Positions 1-5,164 of a stretch of 7,829 nt of DNA are shown here, piece after piece. Source of the stretch: a bacterium (GTDB lineage: Bacteria; Cyanobacteriota; Vampirovibrionia; Obscuribacterales; Obscuribacteraceae); contig JAUIJG010000250.1 of NCBI GenBank assembly GCA_030431355.1, positions 1-7,829 of the forward strand, read 5' to 3'. The translations under genes and the position numbers were made by a program. The notes under the pieces were generated by a model. That model was not told the origin of the DNA and did not search any database. It was given only the letters and a program-made list of their open reading frames with translations. Numbering within the stretch: position 1 is the first letter of the stretch; every line of letters starts with the position of its first letter.

Positions 1-36
1 GCTCTCCAGCCAGGCAACCGCTTCTTTGTAATTCAT
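1..36 (-). CDS. folC: N-terminus of probable folylpolyglutamate/dihydrofolate synthase (partial, runs off left edge)
   Basis: Only the first 12 codons are present. They read MNYKEAVAWLES, which resembles the usual opening of FolC proteins (M-x-Y-x-E-A-x-x-W-L). FolC adds glutamate to folates in the cytoplasm and, in bifunctional forms, makes dihydrofolate. The ATG lies 1 nt past the TGA of the HAD hydrolase gene, so the two genes are probably one transcript with coupled translation. The identification rests on this very short stretch and on spacing; nothing of the catalytic domain is visible. Confidence 0.5.
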   Translation of the reverse strand, partial: MNYKEAVAWLES

Positions 37-37
37 T

Positions 38-910
38 TCAGTAAAACTCTGCTTCGGCCTGTTTGCTGTCCACGAGAATGCGGTTGGCGATATTCTCCAC
101 GGCGATTCTTAAGAGCGCTCCTAACTCGGCTTTTTGAGTGTAACGTGGGGCATGGGTGCTCAAGACTCTATCGGTTCTTAAAAAGTCGAGGAAAGCCTTT
201 CTGGCTGAGGCCTCTTCTCCTGGTCTGAAGATACCGAATGCGATACCGCCATTCTGTTTAATGAGTGAGAAGCAGGGGACATCCGTGTGCCCGTCGCCAA
301 GGTAGATCATGTTTTTGAACGGAATCCTGCGATCTGTTTTGTTGATATCTCGATTGACCACATACTGATTTTTGTCTGTGTCGTCGGGGCTGATGCCTTT
401 GTTTATCTCGAAGAGATAACGGGTCTTTTCGGTGAAGGTGATCGCTCTTTTTATGTTCTTGATCAGACCGGTCTTATCGCACTCTCCGAATTGGCAACCG
501 TAGGTGGCGGTGAAATTGTTGCGTATGAACTTGCTTCCGTCCATTACCGCCTGAAGTCCGCCCGAGATAATATAGAACTCAATGTTGAGGTTTTCCGAAA
601 CATCCGAGACCAGCTTTCTCAGGTCCTTGAAGAGTGATCTCACTCCCGGATAGAAAGTGTTGTCGAGGGTGGAGCCGAATTGATTTAAGACCTCATTATC
701 GAGCAGGCCCAGGGGGCGGTTTTTGCCGACCCGGTCGATGATTAAATTGAGATAGGCATGGGTGGGGTCATAGCCTTTATCTAAGAGCGCTTTGGCTTCA
801 TTGCGCCAGAATTCCATGGCGTCGATTCCGTGGGCTTCGAGAAGCTCGCTGGTGGAATCGGGTAATAGGGTGTCGTCAAAATCGAAAACCAGAGCAATGG
901 TCTGGGACAT
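38..910 (-). CDS. HAD-superfamily hydrolase (phosphatase-like)
   Basis: A 290-residue cytoplasmic protein with the full set of haloacid dehalogenase motifs. Motif I is DFDDTLL, with nucleophile Asp10 and acid/base Asp12. Motif II is FYIISGG, with Ser116. A Lys lies in the TEKTRYLFEINKG stretch (Lys162 or Lys171, motif III). Motif IV is LGDGHTD, with Asp206 and Asp210 binding Mg2+. A helical cap of about 70-80 residues between motifs I and II gives a phosphoserine-phosphatase-like layout. Family knowledge suggests a Mg2+-dependent phosphomonoesterase; the substrate cannot be read from sequence. The ATG at 910 has a strong Shine-Dalgarno AAGGAG 6 nt upstream. The gene is followed after 1 nt by the probable folC start, but a folate-related role is only a guess. 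Confidence 0.9.
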   Translation of the reverse strand: MSQTIALVFDFDDTLLPDSTSELLEAHGIDAMEFWRNEAKALLDKGYDPTHAYLNLIIDRVGKNRPLGLLDNEVLNQFGSTLDNTFYPGVRSLFKDLRKLVSDVSENLNIEFYIISGGLQAVMDGSKFIRNNFTATYGCQFGECDKTGLIKNIKRAITFTEKTRYLFEINKGISPDDTDKNQYVVNRDINKTDRRIPFKNMIYLGDGHTDVPCFSLIKQNGGIAFGIFRPGEEASARKAFLDFLRTDRVLSTHAPRYTQKAELGALLRIAVENIANRILVDSKQAEAEFY

Positions 911-953
911 CCGTCACTCCTTGGAGAATAGAGGGAAGAACTTTAGTTTACTA

Positions 954-971
954 TGAACTCTTTGAACTCTT
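954..971. repeat. Perfect 9-bp tandem duplication (TGAACTCTT x2)
   Basis: TGAACTCTT is repeated head to tail without mismatch in the 85-bp gap upstream of the HAD hydrolase gene, about 45 bp before its start codon. It lies where a promoter or operator for that gene could be. I found no convincing -35/-10 pair around it on the minus strand. It may be a direct-repeat binding site or a slippage product. Confidence 0.6.
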
Positions 972-995
972 CCGATTAGTTGACAAGATGTGGTC

Positions 996-1739
996 TCACC
1001 GGGGCAGCAGTCTCGCTAAATTGTGGCTTTTCAGGTAGTCGTTAAAAAGTAATTTCACGTTTACCCCTTCGAATTGATCCACCGGCTCGTAATAGACCAT
1101 AAGGTCATCTTTCCAGCACCAGTCCTGGCGAATCAGAAGCTTCCCGTCCTGGTTGTAGTTGGCCACGTGGGATTCGGCCATGAGTACGCCCTCCCCCTGG
1201 GGTCTATAGGTATCGACCTGAATCCCCTGGATTACCTTTTCTATGATTCTTGTTCTTTTGTTTATCACCCAGGTTGTCCAGGTAATCTTCACCGAGACCT
1301 TATCTCGCTCCGATGCCACCAGTTCTTCATTCCTGATTAAGAAATAGGAGATTGTGTCTACTTGTTCCGTGATGGTGGGATGGGGGGTGCGAACCCAGTG
1401 CCAGACTTTGCCTTCGCTGTCTGTTTGAAATCCGTAGCGATGTTGCCGGACATCTTTCTGAGTGTGGAGCAGTCTTCCGTTTTTCTGGGCATGGACCTCT
1501 TTTCGCCGCCATTCACCAGCCATCCATCTTGGAATGGCGAACCATTTTGAGCGGCTGTATTTTCGGGGCAGATTATCTTGATTGAATTGGCTACCCGCTC
1601 TTAGCTGAGGAGCTACAGGTTCTACTTTGGTGGAATGTTCTATATGCGCCTTAAGGGGCTCGGCGCCGGTTTGGGGCGCCGCTCCGAGGACGAGAAAGAT
1701 GCTCAGTGACAATGTCAGTAGTATATTTAGCTTATTCAT
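996..1739 (-). CDS. Secreted protein of unknown function, possibly a beta-barrel (lipocalin-like) fold
   Basis: I do not recognise the family. With the start at 1739 it has 247 residues. It begins with a classical signal peptide: Lys3, a hydrophobic stretch at residues 4-21, then a probable signal peptidase I site TGA|E after residue 26. About 35 polar, low-complexity residues follow. The folded part opens with WFAIPRWMAGEW (about 66-77). A GxW near the start of a beta-rich domain with alternating polar and hydrophobic strands (for example KVSVKITWTTWVI and LMVYYEPV) recalls calycin/lipocalin-like proteins, but this is inference. The product should be periplasmic or exported. An in-frame ATG at 1763 would add eight residues (255 aa). 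Neither start has a clear ribosome binding site; the inner one gives the more normal signal peptide. The gene is divergent from the TonB-C/TPR gene and 85 bp upstream of the HAD gene. Confidence 0.75.
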   Translation of the reverse strand: MNKLNILLTLSLSIFLVLGAAPQTGAEPLKAHIEHSTKVEPVAPQLRAGSQFNQDNLPRKYSRSKWFAIPRWMAGEWRRKEVHAQKNGRLLHTQKDVRQHRYGFQTDSEGKVWHWVRTPHPTITEQVDTISYFLIRNEELVASERDKVSVKITWTTWVINKRTRIIEKVIQGIQVDTYRPQGEGVLMAESHVANYNQDGKLLIRQDWCWKDDLMVYYEPVDQFEGVNVKLLFNDYLKSHNLARLLPR

Positions 1740-1763
1740 GGTTGCGCTGTCGATCAATAGCAT

Positions 1764-1940
1764 GGTCTTTGAAGGGACGTCAATGGGTTCTTTATCCGGT
1801 CACTGGCAGGAAGCGCTGGCAATGGTAGAGCGTCCACCGGATGCTCATCCGCCTAAAACTTTCTTCTGGCTCGTATTGTTAAATATCGTGCTATGAATGA
1901 CTCTCAGGTGTTTACATAGAATAGAAAGGATTACTGCTCC
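1764..1940. promoter_or_regulatory. Divergent intergenic region between two secreted-protein genes
   Basis: This 177-bp gap must carry promoters for the minus-strand secreted protein and the plus-strand TonB-C/TPR gene. What can be seen: an inverted repeat ATCCGGT (1794-1800) and ACCGGAT (1836-1842), a near-palindrome CGGATG-CT-CATCCG (1838-1851), a TAGAAT box (1917-1922) without a good -35 at the right distance, and AAAGGA (1925-1930), which is the likely ribosome binding site 10 nt before TTG 1941. Promoter positions are not resolved. The apparent plus-strand reading frame entering this region from the gene on the opposite strand does not look real. Confidence 0.4.
1838..1851. repeat. 14-bp near-perfect palindrome CGGATG-CT-CATCCG
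   Basis: Two 6-bp arms are exactly complementary around a 2-bp centre. One arm overlaps a second, more distant inverted repeat (ATCCGGT at 1794-1800 with ACCGGAT at 1836-1842). The two-fold symmetry in a divergent promoter region is what a dimeric repressor site would look like. No T-run follows, so it is not a terminator. Confidence 0.4.
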
Positions 1941-2663
1941 TTGATCCCATTGAAACATTCAATATTCTATTTTGCTCTTGCTGCTCTGATTTTATCCGGC
2001 AGTCCAGCTTGGGCAGGTGTAAGTTCTCGGTATCTCGGCGATCTGAAGGAGCTTATAGAAGCGAACTGGTATCCGGTAATATCTGATAGAGAACAGAAGC
2101 CTGCGGAGATCACATTCCAGATTCTGCGAAGTGGTTTTTTAGGAGATCTTTCAGTCAAAAGATCGAGTGGTTTATTCTCCGCCGACCAGGCTGCGGTCAA
2201 TGCGATTTTAAGTTCAATACCTTATAAACCGGGTGATGAGGCGGTCAATATTAAGGCTAGATTTGGTGAATCTGAGGCGCGGGCAGAGCATTCTGGTATC
2301 GTATCCGGTAGGAACCAAGTGTTCTTGAGTGTTGTCTCCGCCTCCCAGATGGATGAGGCTCGCGTATACTATTTGAGCCAACAATGGAGTGAGGCAAGGG
2401 ATGCTTTCAGCGCCGTTCTTTTCTATGACCCTGCCAATCCGGAAGCTATTTATAAACGTGCCGTATGTGACCTATATTATTACGGATCTAAGAAGTGGTC
2501 GGCTATTCGTGGTGAGAAGTATCGACGCGCTCTCATAGATTTGCGCCATTCGCGGGAGCTGTTCATAAAAGATGGTGATACTAAAAGTGCCATCAAGGTG
2601 GCAAAGTGGATAGATGAAGTTGAGAACAGTCTCGCTGCCTCCCGAAAGCAGCATCTGATGTGA
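1941..2663 (+). CDS. Secreted TonB C-terminal-like domain plus TPR protein
   Basis: A 240-residue protein starting at TTG. A stop codon (1917-1919) lies upstream in frame with no ATG or GTG between, and AAAGGA sits 10 nt ahead. A second TTG at 1950 is a possible alternative. Residues 1-25 form a signal peptide with a clean AWA|G cleavage site. Residues about 28-108 match the TonB/TolA C-terminal pattern: YLGDLKELIEANWYP, a central strand ITFQILRSGFLGDLSV, then KRSSGLFSADQAAVNAI and a final strand ending near ARFGE. Residues about 133-180 form a TPR-like helix pair (YYLSQQWSEARDAFSAVL, then DPANPEAIYKRA). The protein lacks the N-terminal anchor and Pro-rich spacer of true TonB, so it is more likely a periplasmic interaction protein than an energy transducer. 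It ends in ATG-TGA, 32 bp from a convergent gene. Confidence 0.82.
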   Translation: MIPLKHSIFYFALAALILSGSPAWAGVSSRYLGDLKELIEANWYPVISDREQKPAEITFQILRSGFLGDLSVKRSSGLFSADQAAVNAILSSIPYKPGDEAVNIKARFGESEARAEHSGIVSGRNQVFLSVVSASQMDEARVYYLSQQWSEARDAFSAVLFYDPANPEAIYKRAVCDLYYYGSKKWSAIRGEKYRRALIDLRHSRELFIKDGDTKSAIKVAKWIDEVENSLAASRKQHLM

Positions 2664-2691
2664 ATCTAATCTGATCTAATCTAATCTGATC
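2664..2691. repeat. Pentanucleotide tandem repeat ATCT(A/G) between convergent genes
   Basis: Five back-to-back units, ATCTA ATCTG ATCTA ATCTA ATCTG, followed by ATCA, fill almost the whole 32-bp gap between the stop codons of the TonB-C/TPR gene and the opposing Ntn hydrolase gene. Short arms CTGATC (2671-2676) and GATCAG (2688-2693) could pair across an 11-nt loop, and CTGATCAG (2686-2693) is itself palindromic. No U-tract is present, so terminator function is doubtful. Such short repeats often vary in copy number by slippage. Confidence 0.7.
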
Positions 2692-2695
2692 AGCG

Positions 2696-3361
2696 TCACA
2701 CTAAGTCGGCTATGTTTCCTATGGCCGGACCATTCACCCAGGTTGCTCTGTCTTTCTTGATGACCAGTATCTGAGCCGGCTCCAGCACCTTGTTGCTATC
2801 TTCGCTAAGAATTCGATTCATGGCGGACCTTACGATGTCCACACTGGCTTCCATGTTTTGTTCTATGTTGGCGCTTTGCACCGAGCCTAATCCAGCTTCT
2901 TTTAAAATTTCAATCTCCCCGGCTCCCACGTCTCCGCCGACAAAAATCTCTCGCTCAAGCTTTCTAGGAGGTTTAAGCGAGTTTCTTTCTGTACAGATCA
3001 GGAAGTGCTGGAACTGGTTCATCGTCGGACAAAAACCAGCCAGGTGGATGGCAAAATTTGTCGTTTCTATGGAAGAGTGGTCGTGCTTGATTGCTTCTCT
3101 TATCTCCTCGTGGATAAGGTCGGCGTAGCCTTCTATAGACTCTCTCTCCTGTTCATAATTCTGGCTCAGAAGTTGGGCGACCGGTAGCTCTCCGATGATT
3201 GAAGAGCCTGAACATACGGCAGCGAGTGGAATATGACAGTAGAGTTTGAAAACTCTCTGGGTCTTGCGGGCAAATGTTCTATTGTTCTGTCTGACTGTGG
3301 TCAGGCTGTCACTGGCAAGAATAATGGCTGAATCTATTCGCCAGATCAGATTTATACTCAC
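2696..3361 (-). CDS. Proteasome/HslV-like N-terminal nucleophile hydrolase, divergent, with candidate Ser1
   Basis: A 221-residue protein with the architecture of one proteasome-type beta subunit. The opening (S)INLIWRIDSAIILASDS aligns without gaps to the proteasome/HslV start. If Met is removed, as expected before Ser, then Ser takes position 1 and Asp takes position 17. It continues as KTQRVFKLYCHIPLAAVCSG, equivalent to the K33-V-x-x-L...GFAGG segment. Further along are HLAGF (about 106-110), GLGS (157-160) and the C-terminal MEASVDIVRSAMNRI...DSN...AQILVIKKD, typical of beta-subunit helices and last strands. The position aligned with catalytic Lys33 is Arg, with a Lys three residues earlier. 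The GTG start is forced: a TGA lies six codons upstream and the Ser1/Asp17 register fits only this start. The ribosome binding site is weak. Family knowledge suggests a self-compartmentalising peptidase or amidase; no HslU/ClpX-like ATPase is in the window. Anbu-type proteins are an alternative relative. Confidence 0.8.
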   Translation of the reverse strand: MSINLIWRIDSAIILASDSLTTVRQNNRTFARKTQRVFKLYCHIPLAAVCSGSSIIGELPVAQLLSQNYEQERESIEGYADLIHEEIREAIKHDHSSIETTNFAIHLAGFCPTMNQFQHFLICTERNSLKPPRKLEREIFVGGDVGAGEIEILKEAGLGSVQSANIEQNMEASVDIVRSAMNRILSEDSNKVLEPAQILVIKKDRATWVNGPAIGNIADLV

Positions 3362-3504
3362 TATCGATTTGTCCGTTCAATAACACCAATATACTAATAA
3401 TAGACCATTTTTGGGGATGATTTCAGATATCGCTTGAAGTCTCCCTAAAGCTTGTTCCCGACTCAATTGTCCTTACTCCGGAGGAACTGCTATGGGAGTC
3501 GGAC
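3362..3504. promoter_or_regulatory. Divergent promoter region between Ntn hydrolase and kinase genes
   Basis: On the plus strand, TATACT (3390-3395) is a good -10 candidate, with TTGTCC (3369-3374) as a poor -35 at a short 15-bp spacing. The same AT-rich block (3388-3402) read on the minus strand offers TATTAT or TAGTAT for the Ntn hydrolase gene. From 3421 the frame of the downstream pseudokinase is already open for 28 codons before its ATG, but without ATG, GTG or TTG. Promoter calls here are tentative. Confidence 0.3.
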
Positions 3505-3527
3505 ATGAACTTATACAGGGTATATAA
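3480..3527 (+). other. Strong ribosome binding site and 11-codon ORF overlapping the pseudokinase start
   Basis: GGAGGA (3480-3485) lies 6 nt before ATG 3492. From that ATG the frame reads MGVGHELIQGI and stops at TAA 3525-3527, overlapping the ATG at 3505 in another frame. The pseudokinase start has its own weaker site, GGGAG (3494-3498), 6 nt before ATG 3505. The small ORF could be a leader peptide that tunes initiation, or a chance pairing; its coding status is unproven. Confidence 0.3.
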
Positions 3528-5049
3528 TCTTTCATCAGGACCTCAGGAGAAAGACCGGAGCGTGTCGGATAACTCCGCTAAAACATCGAAGCAATCGGAG
3601 ACAGCCATGCCCCAGGCTGGGGATATTATTCTGGGTCGTTATCGACTGAAACGAAAAATATTAGAGGATAAATTTCAGACATACTACATTGCCATCGATC
3701 AAGCAGTTAAGGGAAACGTCGTTCTGGTTTTCCCTTCATCTCTTGATTCGGGAGCTTCATTCGGTCATTTTCTTGAGTTCTATAGATCCAGCTCCCTGGT
3801 TCAGGACGGAATTTTTCTTTATTCTAGTATGGAGACAATGGAGCCGTCGGATGAAATAGGCGATGGTGATTCTAATTCGGAACGGTTGCCATTTATTGTC
3901 AGGGACTACAGGAATACGGTGCGTCTCAATGAGATCGTTTCTTCTTCTGGACCGGTGGAATCGGAGGAGCAAGCTGTCTCGTTAATCTCCCAGGTTTGTA
4001 AGGCATTGCAGCATGCCCACGACAATGGTGTCGTTCATGGTGACCTCACACCCGACAAAGTTCTTTTGAGAAGCGGTGAGGGAGAACAGATAGTTGTCCA
4101 GGTTGACGATTTCTCGCCCCGGGGTAAGCTCAGCTCTTCTTCCGAGGAGAGTCGCAAACTGGAAGATATATTTCGTCTGGGTCTTCTGACCTACTATGTC
4201 GTATCCGGTATCTATCCGACTTGTAAGGACAATCAGCTTGTCTCTGAACTGGAAAGTATTTCCTCTGTTCGCGGGGAGCTCTCCTGTCAGGATGAGTTTT
4301 TGTGGCTCCTGGAAGATGCCACCAGCTTCGATCGTAACGCCAGAGTCCAGAGTGTAGGTGAATTCGAAGATGGTCTTTTAGATTGGCTGGAAGCGGTAAA
4401 ATCCACAGCGAAAAGTGAAGCTTTACCCCGGGCTGGTGGTGTATTGTCAGATTCGGTAAGCGCTAAGGAGTCTATCGAAACGCCCACTACCCGCGATCTG
4501 TCCAGCGCCGTAAAACATCTGACGGATCTCAGAAAAAGGCAGACAGCCCAGGAAGAGTCCATGGTCATCAAGCTGACCGACCTGGCCTCAAGCGGACCGA
4601 GAAAGTCTCCCACTGTCACCGCCGGTAAGGTCTCTTTGATTGCTCTAGTCTGGCTTGTCCTGGTTGGTGGAGTCTATCTTGCCTATACTAATAATCCTGA
4701 ACCTTTCGAGACAGGCTGGAGGAACTCTTCAAGAGCAATCTATGCTGCCCTTCATCCTGGACAGCCCCAGGAGCCGGATGATGCTATAGACCAGGTAGGT
4801 CCCTTTTTTAAATCAGGAAAAAATTCAACCGGTAGAATAGCTGCTCAAGGCAACGGACATTCAAAAGAGGGTTCGCCATCCAGGCAGACTAACGATCATC
4901 GAGGTCGAGCAAATCGTCTGCCTCCCTTCAACTCATCCAGTCTGAGAGATATATACCAGGGTAAAGCTCGCACCCGAAACAATGAGAAGTCCAGGGCAGG
5001 GGGATTTCGCATAGAGTACCGAGAATTCAAAGAAGAGTGGATAAAGTAG
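3505..5049 (+). CDS. Membrane-anchored Hanks-type pseudokinase
   Basis: A 514-residue protein with a degraded Ser/Thr kinase fold at about residues 44-295. The lead-in GDIILGRYRL and overall order match bacterial Hanks kinases. The key positions are mostly lost: no glycine-rich loop (KILEDKFQTYY), no VAIK lysine (VVLVF at 72-76), HRDLKPEN changed to HGDLTPDK (178-185; only Asp180 kept) and DFG changed to DFS (202-204). The activation segment is very short, though DIFRLGLLTYYVVSG resembles subdomain IX. A linker of about 75 residues leads to one transmembrane helix (about 374-393) and an outside tail of about 120 residues rich in Asn, Ser and Arg. It is therefore expected to bind or regulate partners rather than phosphorylate. 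It ends in TAG, 12 nt before an ATG in the same frame that leads into the dual kinase, so an operon is likely. Confidence 0.87.
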   Translation: MNLYRVYNLSSGPQEKDRSVSDNSAKTSKQSETAMPQAGDIILGRYRLKRKILEDKFQTYYIAIDQAVKGNVVLVFPSSLDSGASFGHFLEFYRSSSLVQDGIFLYSSMETMEPSDEIGDGDSNSERLPFIVRDYRNTVRLNEIVSSSGPVESEEQAVSLISQVCKALQHAHDNGVVHGDLTPDKVLLRSGEGEQIVVQVDDFSPRGKLSSSSEESRKLEDIFRLGLLTYYVVSGIYPTCKDNQLVSELESISSVRGELSCQDEFLWLLEDATSFDRNARVQSVGEFEDGLLDWLEAVKSTAKSEALPRAGGVLSDSVSAKESIETPTTRDLSSAVKHLTDLRKRQTAQEESMVIKLTDLASSGPRKSPTVTAGKVSLIALVWLVLVGGVYLAYTNNPEPFETGWRNSSRAIYAALHPGQPQEPDDAIDQVGPFFKSGKNSTGRIAAQGNGHSKEGSPSRQTNDHRGRANRLPPFNSSSLRDIYQGKARTRNNEKSRAGGFRIEYREFKEEWIK

Positions 5050-5061
5050 CTTCGAATAAAA

Positions 5062-5154
5062 ATGACCGAGTCACTCAAGAGTCTCATATTCAGAGCCCAG
5101 GCCAATATCTCCGGCCATAGCTCCGGCCATGTAGATGAGTTGGTTGGCAGGTAG
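5062..5154 (+). pseudogene. Probable displaced N-terminus of the dual kinase, ended by in-frame TAG
   Basis: An ATG 12 nt after the pseudokinase stop opens 30 codons (MTESLKSLIF...VDELVGR) ended by TAG at 5152-5154. The next codon, in the same frame, is the TTG that opens the dual kinase. Reading through gives VGR*LAGKYRV, which lines up residue for residue with the kinase-2 lead-in TGQILNGRYRL and the pseudokinase lead-in AGDIILGRYRL. The stop falls where both have Ile. I infer that this was the original start of the kinase gene and that the TAG is a nonsense mutation, a sequencing error, or a stop with reinitiation at the adjacent TTG. No strong ribosome binding site precedes the ATG. Confidence 0.55.
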
Positions 5155-5164
5155 TTGGCAGGTA
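5143..5164. repeat. Perfect 11-bp tandem duplication (GTTGGCAGGTA x2)
   Basis: Two exact head-to-tail copies, 5143-5153 and 5154-5164. The TAG stop spans their junction (TA of copy 1, G of copy 2), and copy 2 carries the TTG start of the kinase reading frame. Because 11 is not a multiple of 3, the copies encode VGR in the first and LAG in the second. Slippage in replication or an assembly artefact are both possible. Confidence 0.85.

Noticed and set aside
287..637. 116-codon plus-strand ORF
   Set aside because: Lies fully antisense within the HAD hydrolase gene, which has intact catalytic motifs and a strong ribosome binding site; the translation resembles no family.
1627..1896. 89-codon plus-strand ORF reaching into the divergent gap
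   Set aside because: Its first half is antisense to the signal peptide region of the secreted protein, and there is no ribosome binding site or recognisable domain.
2790..3187. Plus-strand ORFs opposite the Ntn hydrolase
   Set aside because: Antisense to a gene with a gap-free match to the proteasome fold start and conserved later segments; the opposite translations look like random Ser/Leu-rich sequence.
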